Shown here: piece after piece, positions 30,504-38,666 of the stretch
How the letters are laid out: every line of letters begins with the position of its first letter
Numbering within the stretch: position 1 is the stretch's first letter
Source: a virus
DNA length: 42,709 nt
IMG/VR virus record: IMGVR_UViG_3300021433_000009
Span: 1 to 42,709 of that record
Direction: 5' to 3' (one strand)
Position numbers and translations under genes: made by a program
The notes under the pieces: generated by a model
The model's database searches: none
Seen by the model: the letters and a program-made list of their open reading frames with translations, nothing else
Told to the model about the DNA's origin: nothing

Positions 30504-30900
30504 AAAGAACTTTCAGACCCAAGGTTATCAAGCCCAAACCACAAGTGATCTGAAACTTGATAAGGCAGTGGTGTTGTACATGGACGCTGCTGCGATTGCC
30601 AAACCCAAGGGCGCACACTGTGATGATTGCATTATGTACATTGGAACCGAGGAAGCACCTGGTAGGTGTGGTGCTGTGGCAGGAGTAATTCAACCCCTTG
30701 GAGTGTGTGGATTGTATGTGTTTGGTGAGCCAAATAACTTTAAGGAATCCGGTCACTTGTCGAAGAAGGTCGCAGGTTATATTGATGATGGTCCCACCCA
30801 CTGCGGGACCTGTAAATACTTCAATGGCAAGGATGCATGTCGTAAGGTCGAAGGGGTGATTGAGTTTGGCGGGTGCTGTAATTACTGGACGCCCCGCTAA
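30496..30900 (+). CDS. Tandem HiPIP-like Cys-rich protein, 134 aa
   Basis: Two similar units, each C-x2-C...C...C: first HCDDCIMYIG, GRCGAVAGVIQPLGVC; second HCGTCKYFNGKDACRKVEGV then GGCCNYW. The pattern resembles high-potential iron-sulfur proteins (HiPIP), which hold one 4Fe-4S cluster with four Cys. There is no signal peptide. A structural or redox role is possible; zinc binding is the alternative. ATG 30496 overlaps the previous gene's end; it ends in TAATG. Confidence 0.6.
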   Translation: MAEKNFQTQGYQAQTTSDLKLDKAVVLYMDAAAIAKPKGAHCDDCIMYIGTEEAPGRCGAVAGVIQPLGVCGLYVFGEPNNFKESGHLSKKVAGYIDDGPTHCGTCKYFNGKDACRKVEGVIEFGGCCNYWTPR

Positions 30901-31502
30901 TGGCTCCCCAACCCGTTCTCTACATTATTCGTCATGGTGAAACTGACCTCAACGCGGGTAATAAGTTTAGGGGCTTCATGGATGTTGAGCTTGATTCTAA
31001 TGGCCGACGCCAAGCGGAAGAGGCTAGAAAGTTTCTACAGGGTGTTCACTTTGCTCAAGCATATTCGAGCGATCTTCGCCGTGCGGCTGAAACTTTGGAT
31101 ATTGTATTGAAGGGCGACAAAGGGTTGATGCCTGAACGACTATGCGCTCTGAGGCCCTGGAACATTGGGGCGATGGCTGGACAGCAGAAGTCGGCGGCGA
31201 ATAAGCAGAAGTTGAGTGAATATGCGGATAACCCGGATGAGCCGGTGCCTGGGGGCGAGTCGTTGGCGTGGTTTAGGTCACGATATAAGAACGTGTTGGG
31301 AGACATCTTGGCCAAGCAAGGCCCCACGTTGATTGTCCAACATGCATCGAATGACCATGAGGTTGGAAACATCCTTCACCATGACATCGACGCACTTGAC
31401 GTTGAACCTGGTGGGATTATTGGAATCTTCAAGGGTCCAAACGGTTTTGCAGGGAAAATTCTAAAAGGTCAGCACACTCAAGCTGCTGATTATAATTCGT
31501 AA
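30900..31502 (+). CDS. Histidine phosphatase (phosphoglycerate-mutase-like), 200 aa
   Basis: IIRHGETDLN (RHG, catalytic His12), SSDLRRAAETL, PGGESLAWFRSRY and LIVQHASNDH follow the order of the histidine phosphatase superfamily, so the phosphohistidine mechanism looks intact. The substrate is unknown; this family dephosphorylates small molecules, nucleotides or proteins. It lies between terminase and portal, coupled by TAATG. Its rightward, late-type expression suggests action on host metabolites or regulators late in infection (inference). Confidence 0.85.
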   Translation: MAPQPVLYIIRHGETDLNAGNKFRGFMDVELDSNGRRQAEEARKFLQGVHFAQAYSSDLRRAAETLDIVLKGDKGLMPERLCALRPWNIGAMAGQQKSAANKQKLSEYADNPDEPVPGGESLAWFRSRYKNVLGDILAKQGPTLIVQHASNDHEVGNILHHDIDALDVEPGGIIGIFKGPNGFAGKILKGQHTQAADYNS

Positions 31503-31513
31503 GGAGAATGGGT

Positions 31514-31840
31514 ATGGCAAAATCAGTCAGTCCAGCGACACAGGGGTATAGTGCAGGAAAAGTAGGGGGTATGACTTCCAATCCTGCTCCTGGAAAGCCT
31601 GTGTTCAAGCAGATGACCCTTTCGCGCCAGGGGAATGATATCAAGGCCACACATCACTTCGTGGACCCGATGCATGATAATGAGCATTACATCTTTGGCG
31701 AAGGCGAACAGAAGGGCTTGATGAACCACATTGGCAAGCACCTGGGATTCACCAAGATGACTGGTAAGAAGAACGCCCCTGAATCACCTGAGGACCAGAA
31801 TGCTTCAGCAGTAAATAACGCGGCAGAGGGAGAGAAGTAA
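31514..31840 (+). CDS. Hypothetical protein, 108 aa
   Basis: ATG 31514 is preferred: AAGGAG is 7 bases upstream, while the ATG at 31508 is too close. Polar, with a basic Gly/Lys-rich N-terminus and KATHHFVDPMHDNEHYIFGE. Ends in TAATG. No family recognised. Confidence 0.6.
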   Translation: MAKSVSPATQGYSAGKVGGMTSNPAPGKPVFKQMTLSRQGNDIKATHHFVDPMHDNEHYIFGEGEQKGLMNHIGKHLGFTKMTGKKNAPESPEDQNASAVNNAAEGEK

Positions 31841-32211
31841 TGTCAAAGTGGCAGATTGCAGGACTCATTGCGTTGTTGGCGCTTGTGGTGGTTGCAGCGT
31901 TTGGACAGGACAAGCCAAAGGTGGAGTTAAAGCCTGAGGTTAAGCTGACATTGGTAAGTGACCAGAACGACATGTATAAGCTGGCCCTCCAGATGAAGCA
32001 ACTGGAGACTCAGTACCAGCAAGGTCAGGCCGCGATGGCTAAACTTCAGGCCAAGTTGGCTGAGGATACGAAGTCTGCGCTTGCCAAGTCGGGGATTGAT
32101 ACGGCGAAGTATGAAATCAATGTCGAGACGTTTGATGTAACGCCTAAAGTAGTTGTAAAGGACGCCCCTCATGCCTTGGACACGCCAGCAAGTCAAGTAT
32201 CTTCTCAGTAG
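31840..32211 (+). CDS. Membrane-anchored or exported coiled-coil protein, 123 aa
   Basis: MSKWQIAGLIALLALVVVAA is a signal peptide or anchor, with a possible cleavage before QDKPK. Residues 50-80 (MYKLALQMKQLETQYQQGQA) are a coiled coil. This Rz-like layout (N-terminal anchor, periplasmic coiled coil) would suit an inner-membrane spanin, but no lipoprotein partner is seen nearby. The last 41 bases overlap the next gene. Confidence 0.55.
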   Translation: MSKWQIAGLIALLALVVVAAFGQDKPKVELKPEVKLTLVSDQNDMYKLALQMKQLETQYQQGQAAMAKLQAKLAEDTKSALAKSGIDTAKYEINVETFDVTPKVVVKDAPHALDTPASQVSSQ

Positions 32212-32398
32212 CGGTTCGCCCCTTACGGGCATACAGAAGACCAAGATGAAGAACGAGCTTCACGCAGACCCTTCGATGGGGCATAAGAAGAAGGGTAGCA
32301 ATGCCTTGGCGAAGCACTTCGAGACTGAATCCCACATCATGGGCAAGAAGGCTCCGGGGCGTAAGTCGAGTATGTGGCGGGCGGGGCAACATGACTAG
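32171..32398 (+). CDS. Small basic phage protein, 75 aa
   Basis: MPWTRQQVKYLLSSGSPLTG then KMKNELHADPSMGHKKKG matches a short conserved phage protein type (QVxYLLSxGSPLT...GHKKKG) often found before portal genes. Function unknown. It overlaps both neighbours in different frames. Confidence 0.65.
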   Translation: MPWTRQQVKYLLSSGSPLTGIQKTKMKNELHADPSMGHKKKGSNALAKHFETESHIMGKKAPGRKSSMWRAGQHD

Positions 32399-32594
32399 AC
32401 AACAGCAGTTTGAGGAAGCTATGGCCAAAAGTTCACAACAGCGGGTTTCGCCTGACCTGTTGAACGCCATCGGTGGAAATCTTGAATCCATAGCGAAGGC
32501 TATGAGAGAAAACCGCACCATTGCGGCCTATGAGTTGGTCCGCCAACTTCAGGAGTTTGTTGCGTATGAACGAGCAAAGCATTCAGCACAGTAG
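32391..32594 (+). CDS. Hypothetical helical protein, 67 aa
   Basis: Starts MTRQQQFEEAMAKSSQQ; all-helical. 8-base overlap with the previous gene. No family recognised. Confidence 0.55.
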   Translation: MTRQQQFEEAMAKSSQQRVSPDLLNAIGGNLESIAKAMRENRTIAAYELVRQLQEFVAYERAKHSAQ

Positions 32595-32763
32595 CGAAGT
32601 GGTGCAGGAAACCGAGACGATGCTCACGAAGGTTCAGGACCTTCTCCGCGATGCTTATGCAAGTGGGTGGAAGGCTGGTTACCACAAAGGCTTTGAGTTT
32701 GGGTGCGCCACCATGATTAGCCGGGGGCTGGATATTCAGGAAAAGCGGAGTGACGCGGCGTGA
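32566..32763 (+). CDS. Hypothetical helical protein, 65 aa
   Basis: ATG 32566 with AGGAG about 10 bases upstream. MNEQSIQHSSEVVQETETML, then GWKAGYHKGFEFGCATM. Overlaps the previous gene by 29 bases and the portal GTG by GTGA. Confidence 0.55.
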   Translation: MNEQSIQHSSEVVQETETMLTKVQDLLRDAYASGWKAGYHKGFEFGCATMISRGLDIQEKRSDAA

Positions 32764-34931
32764 GCGATAGCCACGGCCTCACCTTCGGCGCAGCTAAGTC
32801 CACCACAAACTTCAGGGGCACACCTGAGGATGAGGAAATCCTTATCGAAGTGCGGGACCGCTTTGCCTACTGTGAAGATCAGTGGCAATACATTCGTCAG
32901 GAAGCGCAGACGGATATGGAATACGTCTCGGGCAACGGGTGGCCTGAGAAGGAAAAGAAGAAGCGTCAGGATGCCTCGCGGCCATGCCTATCGTTTGACG
33001 AACTTGGCCAATACATCAACCAGTTGATTAACGATGTGCGGCAGAATAAGCGGGCCATTCGGGTGGTGCCTAGGGGGAATGGGGCGAATGACAAGACCGC
33101 CGAGTTGCGTGGCAACCTGATTCGGGAGATTGAATACAAGTCGAATGCGCAGACGGCGTATGCTACAGCGTTTGAGTCCCTGTGCCAACGGTCGTATGGC
33201 TATTGGAAGATAGTCACCTGCTATTGCTCAGAGAAGGGGTTTGACCAGGAAATCCGCATCAAGCGAATACCTAACCCGGATGCAGTCTATTTCGATCCAG
33301 ATTGTAAAGAAATAGATTGTTCAGATGCTAAGTATTGTTACTTGCTTGATCAAGTTCCGAGGAAGGAATTCAAGAAGCGTTGGCCGGATGCGGATACCCA
33401 CGACTTCAACGATGAGCAACAGTCCCTTGCGCCCCAGTGGATTAAGGAAAACAGCATCCAGGTGGCTGAGTATTGGAGGGTTGAGACTCGCAAACGCAAG
33501 TTGCTGATGGTTGACACTTCGAATGGTCCCGCTGCGATGTTCGATGATGAACTTCCAGCCGGGGAGCATGACATTCAGGGCGAGCGCGAAGTGGAAGAGC
33601 GCACCATCATGCAATACATCACCAACGGGATTGAGATTCTTGAGAGGCATAAGTGGGCTGGGAAGTACATTCCGATTGTTCCGCTGTTTGGGAAGGAATT
33701 GTACCTCAACGAATCGACTGGCCCCAAGCGGATGTTTCAATCCCTTATCCGCCTAGCACGGGACCCCCAGCAACTCTATAACTACTACCGGACTTGCGAG
33801 GCTGAGCTGATTGGCATGACCCCCAAGGCCCCCTTTGTCGGTTACACGGGTCAGTTTGAGTCACATAAAGATGAATGGCAAGCGGTTAACACCACCCCAA
33901 GGGCTTATTTGCAAGCCGACCCTGTAACGGATGCAACAGGGACGAATGTTCTCCCTCTCCCAACCCGCCCACAGTATGAGCCTCCAATTCAAGCCCTCGA
34001 AATTGGTGCCGAAGCCACAAGGCAGGCCATCAGGTCCGCGATGGGCTTGAGCGGTCTGCCCACCAATGTGCAACGGCTCAACGATAAGTCTGGAGTGGCG
34101 TTGAAGGAGATTAACCAAAGTGAAGACAAAGGTTCCTTTCATTTTATTGACGCCTACGATATGGGTATTGAATATTCTGGTCGAATTATCAATGACCTTA
34201 TTCCGCATATCTATGACGGAGCGCGTGAAATTGGGGTACGTAAGGCAGACGATACTCACCAGACGGTAAAGATTAACCAGAAATTCATGGATGAGAATGG
34301 CCAAGAAGTAACCTTCAACATGGACGAAGGAGAACACGAAGTCACGATAAGCACGGGACCATCGTTCCAGAGCGAGCGTGACCAGGCGGACAACTTTGTG
34401 GACCTATTGTTGCCGAATCTGGCAGAGTTGCCAATCGACCCAGGTATCAAGCAACAAATCTTCGCGTTGAGCGTCCGACTTAAGAACCTTGGTCCGGTTG
34501 GCGACCAAATCTTTCAAATTCTGAATCCTGACAATGGCGGGGCGCAGCAGACACAGCAGTTGCAGGCATCGCTTCAACAGACGCAACAGCAGCTTCAGTT
34601 GATGGTCGGGGAGAATCAGAAATTGTATCAGGAGAAGCTTGGGAAAATTGTTGAAAATCAATTCAAGATGAAAATGAACGAGCAAGATAATCTGACTCGG
34701 TTGACCATTGCGGAAGTTACCACCAAAGCGCAGGTTCCTATTGAGCGAATGAACGCATATAAGGATTTAATGGCCCAACTATTCCAGCAAGCCCATGACG
34801 TGGCGATGTCACAACTGGAGCATGGTCAAAATAAGGAATTAGCCGCCCAGCAGTCCCAAGCGGCTATGCAACAGCAGCAACAAGCCCAAGCGACGGAAGG
34901 TAACGCCGCTGGGCAAGGAGAAGGACAATGA
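32760..34931 (+). CDS. P22-type portal protein, 723 aa
   Basis: Forms the dodecameric ring through which DNA enters and leaves the head. Length and blocks match P22 gp1-like portals: CEDQWQYIRQEAQTDMEYVS, RPCLSFDELGQYINQLINDV, a middle with PIVPLFGKEL and PKRMFQSLIRLARDPQQLYN, RSAMGLSGLPTNVQRLNDKS. The C-terminal 120 residues are Gln-rich and helical (QQTQQLQASLQQTQQQLQ), probably the barrel. GTG start in GTGA overlap. Confidence 0.9.
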   Translation: MSDSHGLTFGAAKSTTNFRGTPEDEEILIEVRDRFAYCEDQWQYIRQEAQTDMEYVSGNGWPEKEKKKRQDASRPCLSFDELGQYINQLINDVRQNKRAIRVVPRGNGANDKTAELRGNLIREIEYKSNAQTAYATAFESLCQRSYGYWKIVTCYCSEKGFDQEIRIKRIPNPDAVYFDPDCKEIDCSDAKYCYLLDQVPRKEFKKRWPDADTHDFNDEQQSLAPQWIKENSIQVAEYWRVETRKRKLLMVDTSNGPAAMFDDELPAGEHDIQGEREVEERTIMQYITNGIEILERHKWAGKYIPIVPLFGKELYLNESTGPKRMFQSLIRLARDPQQLYNYYRTCEAELIGMTPKAPFVGYTGQFESHKDEWQAVNTTPRAYLQADPVTDATGTNVLPLPTRPQYEPPIQALEIGAEATRQAIRSAMGLSGLPTNVQRLNDKSGVALKEINQSEDKGSFHFIDAYDMGIEYSGRIINDLIPHIYDGAREIGVRKADDTHQTVKINQKFMDENGQEVTFNMDEGEHEVTISTGPSFQSERDQADNFVDLLLPNLAELPIDPGIKQQIFALSVRLKNLGPVGDQIFQILNPDNGGAQQTQQLQASLQQTQQQLQLMVGENQKLYQEKLGKIVENQFKMKMNEQDNLTRLTIAEVTTKAQVPIERMNAYKDLMAQLFQQAHDVAMSQLEHGQNKELAAQQSQAAMQQQQQAQATEGNAAGQGEGQ

Positions 34932-35944
34932 ACGACACTAACGAAGTAGTCGCGTTAGAAAACATGACCTCACAGGAGCGCGATAGCTGGCGAATGACTG
35001 GCGTTGAGCCGACTCGTGAGGAGGTGGTTAAAGAAGATGGTAAGGATACTAACCAAGAGTTAGTAAAAGAGATTAAGTCTAAACCCGCTGACGAGGAGGC
35101 CGAAGTTGTTACGGCTGATCGTGAGGAAGAAGTGGAATCGGGGACCACAACCAAGACAGAGGAGACTGGGAAGGCCAAAAAGCCTACCCAAATGAGCTAC
35201 AAGGACCTTCGGACGCGAATCGCGGAGTTGGAGGCCAAGATTGCTTCGGGCACTACGAAGCCAGTTGCGGCTGACAATGAAGCGAAGGCAAAGGATGAGA
35301 AAAAGGACGATCACCCACGTCCCAAATCAACCGACAAAAAGGCCGATGGCTCACCAAAGTATCAGACTTGGGAAGAGTATGAGGATGACCTCCTGGAGTG
35401 GCGTGCCGAGAAGGATCGCGCGGCATTCAAGGAGCACTCAGCCAAAGAACAACTCACCACTGAGAAGCAGAAACTTGAGCAGGAATCGCAGCAGGCACTA
35501 AGGAGCAGGGCGGACGAAGCACGTAAGAAGTACCCGGACTTCGACGCCAAGGCTCTTGACCCGACGCTGAAAATCCCTCAAGGCTCAGTGTTGGCGACAT
35601 GGATCATGGACCCCTCAAACGAGCATGGAATGGACATTGCCTACCACTTCGGGACTCACCGCGAAGAGTTGGACAAGTTCAACGCCATGTCACCGTTTCA
35701 GCAGGCCCGTGAACTAACGCGCCTCGAAGACAAACTATCCCAAGCGACCGCGACATCCGAAAAATCAGATGTCAAGGTCATTACTCCTCAACCCACCAAG
35801 GTAACCAAAGCCCCTCCCCCGGCGAAAGAAGTCGGCGGTCGGGGTGCTTCGTCAGGTGACGAGGAAACCTCGGTGGTCAACAGCGGAGACTTCCGCGCCT
35901 ACAAACGGGTCGTTGATAAGAAAGAAATCAACGCCAGAAAATGA
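34928..35944 (+). CDS. Head scaffolding protein candidate, 338 aa
   Basis: Highly charged and low in aromatic residues. The N-terminal half is acidic (EEAEVVTADREEEVES), with a coiled coil at about 95-110 (KDLRTRIAELEAKIASG) and about 165-205 (EHSAKEQLTTEKQKLEQES); the C-terminus is basic (YKRVVDKKEINARK). Lying between portal and coat, this is typical of P22 gp8-like scaffolds that guide coat assembly and then leave. ATGA overlap with the portal. Confidence 0.8.
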   Translation: MNDTNEVVALENMTSQERDSWRMTGVEPTREEVVKEDGKDTNQELVKEIKSKPADEEAEVVTADREEEVESGTTTKTEETGKAKKPTQMSYKDLRTRIAELEAKIASGTTKPVAADNEAKAKDEKKDDHPRPKSTDKKADGSPKYQTWEEYEDDLLEWRAEKDRAAFKEHSAKEQLTTEKQKLEQESQQALRSRADEARKKYPDFDAKALDPTLKIPQGSVLATWIMDPSNEHGMDIAYHFGTHREELDKFNAMSPFQQARELTRLEDKLSQATATSEKSDVKVITPQPTKVTKAPPPAKEVGGRGASSGDEETSVVNSGDFRAYKRVVDKKEINARK

Positions 35945-35958
35945 GAAACAGGTAGCCT

Positions 35959-37197
35959 ATGGCTAACCAATTTGTCTTTACAAATTGGGTCTCTATGGAG
36001 GCCCTTCGCCTCCTTATCAACAAACTTGAAGTGGCTCAGTTTTTCAACACTGAATACAACAAGGAATTTGATAAGGAGTTCCCGGTTGGCGCAACAGTGC
36101 AGGTCAAGTTGCCCCAACGGTTCCTGATTCGCAACGGCCTCGGGTATACCCCACAGCCGATTAACCGCTTGGCGGTCACCGTTAATTGCAACCTGATTAA
36201 AGGCGTTGACTTCGAGTGGGATTCGATTGAAAAGGCCCTCGAAATGGAACGGTCGAAGGAAGAAATCTCTAAGCAATACATCGAGCCAGCGGTTGCTCAG
36301 ATTGCTCAGCAGATTGACTCCGACGCCGCACTGTTTGCATACCAGAATGCCAACAACATTGTTGGTATTCTTGGTGTGGACCCCAACACCACCACAACGT
36401 TCATGCAAGCCCGTCAGCGATTGATCGAACTTGCGTGTCCTCCGAGTGGTGAAAAGGGTGTTTTGGTGCCCCCGGCGGTTAACACTGCCCTCGTGCCAGC
36501 CCTCCAGACGTTGTTCAACCCCTCCAGCGACATCTCGCGGCAATACAAGCAAGGGTCGATTGGAAAGTTGAACGGCTTCGACTGGTATGAGTCCATGTCG
36601 CTTCACCGTCACACAGCGGGAACGGTTGCTGGTGCCTTCACGGTTGCGGTTAACGTCGTGTCCGGCTCCAACACCATTACCGTCAACCTGACGGCGGGTG
36701 ACACCCTGAACGTCGGTGATGTGATTAGCATCGCTGCCGTCAACCAGGTCAACCCGATGACCCGCGAAGTGCTCACGACCGTGCTGAAGCAGTTCGTTAT
36801 CCTTCAGCCCTTGGTAGCAGTTGGCGGTGGTGTTGACGTAATCAGCGTGAGTCCGACGATCTATGGTCCTGGGTCGCAATACCAGAACGTAGACGTCCTC
36901 CCACTTGCTGGTGCGGTTATCACCCTATTCCCCGGCACGGCTGCGCCTAACGGCAAGTCCAGTGCTCAGGGCCTCGTGCTCCACCCGGACGCCTTCGCAA
37001 TGGTCGGCGTCAAGTTGGAAATCCCCAAGGCAGTGGAAATTGCCAGCCAAACCCGCGACCCGGAGACGGGAATCGCAATCCGCTTCATTCGCGCCTTCGA
37101 TCCAGTTCAGTCGCGCATGATTAACCGTTGGGACGTGTTGTACGGCTTCGGTGGTCTGTACCCAGACAACTGCGCCGTTCGCGTTCTGTGCGCCTAA
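35959..37197 (+). CDS. Major capsid protein, P22 gp5-type, 412 aa
   Basis: Starts MANQFVFTNWVSMEALRLLI; VGATVQVKLPQRFLIRNGLG and the C-terminal IAIRFIRAFDPVQSRMINRW with DVLYGFGGLYPDN are P22 coat-family blocks (HK97-type fold). An inserted domain rich in Val/Thr (FTVAVNVVSGSNTITVNLTA) corresponds to the I-domain region. Length is close to the 430-residue P22 coat. CAGGTAGCC precedes the ATG. Confidence 0.9.
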   Translation: MANQFVFTNWVSMEALRLLINKLEVAQFFNTEYNKEFDKEFPVGATVQVKLPQRFLIRNGLGYTPQPINRLAVTVNCNLIKGVDFEWDSIEKALEMERSKEEISKQYIEPAVAQIAQQIDSDAALFAYQNANNIVGILGVDPNTTTTFMQARQRLIELACPPSGEKGVLVPPAVNTALVPALQTLFNPSSDISRQYKQGSIGKLNGFDWYESMSLHRHTAGTVAGAFTVAVNVVSGSNTITVNLTAGDTLNVGDVISIAAVNQVNPMTREVLTTVLKQFVILQPLVAVGGGVDVISVSPTIYGPGSQYQNVDVLPLAGAVITLFPGTAAPNGKSSAQGLVLHPDAFAMVGVKLEIPKAVEIASQTRDPETGIAIRFIRAFDPVQSRMINRWDVLYGFGGLYPDNCAVRVLCA

Positions 37198-37208
37198 GGA
37201 AAATGACC

Positions 37209-38027
37209 ATGAACATCAAGAACACCAAAGCGGTTCTCTTTCTCGTGTTGGCTCTCCTGCTGCCTTCCTTTGCGTCGGCTCAGGTCGGGACCAACCTCAC
37301 ATCAACCACCCTCAGCGCGACGATTGGAGCAGGTGTGCAGTCCTTCCAATTGGCCAGCGTGACGGGTATCAGTGGCTTTGGTCCGGGAATCAACTCCCCG
37401 ACCGGAGGCACGACTGCGAACGGAAACATCACCGACCTGTACATTGACCGGGAATTGTTTCAAGTAATCTCGGTTAACGTCACAGCTAAAACAGTGGTAG
37501 TCCTTCGCGGTCAGGGCGGGTCACAGGCGGCAGCGCACGCATCGGGCGCTAACGTCATCATCGGCACCCCCTCTGCGTTCATTGATTATGATCCGGAAGG
37601 ATACTGTGCAACGATTACCGGCCCTGCCGTGAATCAGTTGTTCAACACTCCCCCGGTTTATAATCCTTGGATCAATCAGCGAACGAGTAATCAGTGGATT
37701 TGCTCCACAGTCACGAACACTTGGGTTCCAGGTCTTGGAAATCCGGGTGTGTCAGGTACGCCTGTGGGACTTACCACTTTGGTTGCTTCGGCTGCAACCC
37801 TTGTACCCAGTGGCCAGCGTTTCCATGTCAGCGGAACGACGGCTATCGTTAACATATCGGCACCGTATGGAAATACTGGTCAGGTGACCCTTATTTTTGA
37901 CGGCGTTGATACGTGGACGGCGGCGGGGAATATCTCCATCGCAGGTACGAATACCACTGCGGGTACGTCTGTTACCTTCACTTGGGACTCTAGCACGTCG
38001 AAGTGGGTTCCGAATAGGGTGGCCTAA
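37209..38027 (+). CDS. Exported head-region protein (decoration-like), 272 aa
   Basis: ATG 37209 has AAGGA 8 bases upstream; an ATG at 37203 is too close. MNIKNTKAVLFLVLALLLPS with FASA cleavage before QVGTN is a clear Sec signal. The mature part is beta-rich, with ITDLYIDRELFQVISVNV, VVLRGQGGSQAAAHASGANV and a C-terminal GQVTLIFDGVDTWTAAGNIS, resembling decoration or fibre domains. A signal peptide directly behind the coat gene is unexpected for a virion part. Confidence 0.65.
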   Translation: MNIKNTKAVLFLVLALLLPSFASAQVGTNLTSTTLSATIGAGVQSFQLASVTGISGFGPGINSPTGGTTANGNITDLYIDRELFQVISVNVTAKTVVVLRGQGGSQAAAHASGANVIIGTPSAFIDYDPEGYCATITGPAVNQLFNTPPVYNPWINQRTSNQWICSTVTNTWVPGLGNPGVSGTPVGLTTLVASAATLVPSGQRFHVSGTTAIVNISAPYGNTGQVTLIFDGVDTWTAAGNISIAGTNTTAGTSVTFTWDSSTSKWVPNRVA

Positions 38028-38029
38028 CC

Positions 38030-38059
38030 ATGAAAGATAGCTGGTGGTGGGGTCGTTAA
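38030..38059 (+). CDS. Trp-rich 9-aa leader-peptide candidate
   Basis: ATG 38030 encodes MKDSWWWGR and stops at 38059. AGGGTGG lies 7 bases upstream. Three consecutive Trp codons, 22 bases before an intrinsic terminator, resemble a trp-type attenuation leader, but no alternative antiterminator pairing is evident. Confidence 0.3.
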   Translation: MKDSWWWGR

Positions 38060-38080
38060 AGTAGTTGTATAACGCTTCAA

Positions 38081-38116
38081 GGAAAGGGCTGAGCGAATCA
38101 GCCCTTCCAAATTTTC
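38081..38116 (+). terminator. Intrinsic terminator after coat and decoration genes
   Basis: AGGGCTGA (38085-38092) pairs with TCAGCCCT (38098-38105), extended by GGA/TCC across a one-base bulge, with loop GCGAA, then AAATTTTC. It would reduce transcription into the 38132 gene relative to the coat gene. Confidence 0.7.
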
Positions 38117-38131
38117 TAAGGAGAACGCTGT

Positions 38132-38602
38132 ATGACACAGATTGCGAATTATCGAGCACCTAGCGCAGGTCAGGGTCCTCGTGGTATTCAGGGACATAAC
38201 CAGGGTGGCGCGTATTCGCGGGATAGTCAGGAAGATTTGGTGCAGAGCGATGCGTTTCATGGTGGACCGGAAGTTTTATCGGGCACCACAGATGCGATTG
38301 CTTTTCCTTATGTCCCGACTTTTCCCCAAAGCTCCACGAATTTCATCATCGCCACAGCGGGTGTGGATGCTATCACCCTCGCCGCACCGCGTAATCCGAA
38401 TGACGACAATCAGAGTGTGGCTATTTATTCGGACACTGCGAATGCTCACACGGTCACGATGCCCTCAGCGTTATTTGCTACAGGTGCAGGGTTGCACTCT
38501 CTCGCCACCTTCGCGGCTCAGCGTGGCGCGGGTATGCTTCTTCGCGCTTATAACGGCACTTGGCAGGTTATCGCTTCTTCTGGCGTTACCTTCTCAGCTT
38601 AA
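38132..38602 (+). CDS. Head decoration-like protein, 156 aa
   Basis: AAGGAG lies upstream of ATG 38132. A polar N-terminus (YRAPSAGQGPRGIQGHNQGG) is followed by a beta-rich domain (NFIIATAGVDAITLAAPRNP, LLRAYNGTWQVIASSGVTFS) like small head fibre or decoration proteins. No signal peptide. Function inferred from position after the coat. Confidence 0.6.
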   Translation: MTQIANYRAPSAGQGPRGIQGHNQGGAYSRDSQEDLVQSDAFHGGPEVLSGTTDAIAFPYVPTFPQSSTNFIIATAGVDAITLAAPRNPNDDNQSVAIYSDTANAHTVTMPSALFATGAGLHSLATFAAQRGAGMLLRAYNGTWQVIASSGVTFSA

Positions 38603-38606
38603 CCAA

Positions 38607-38644
38607 AAGGGATAAGGTTTCTAATAAGGGACCTTATCTCCCTT
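38607..38644 (+). terminator. Hairpin before the gp4-type gene
   Basis: AAGGGATAAGGT (38607-38618) pairs with ACCTTATCTCCCTT (38631-38644), a 12-bp stem with a 2-base bulge. No U-run follows, so it may be an RNA processing or stability element rather than a terminator. Confidence 0.4.
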
Positions 38645-38666
38645 AAGGTCCAGTTTAAGGGATATT

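Noticed and set aside
35899-36879. 326-aa minus-strand open frame over the coat gene
   Set aside because: Lies fully antisense to the P22-type coat gene, with no ribosome site or recognisable motif; composition reflects the coat codons.
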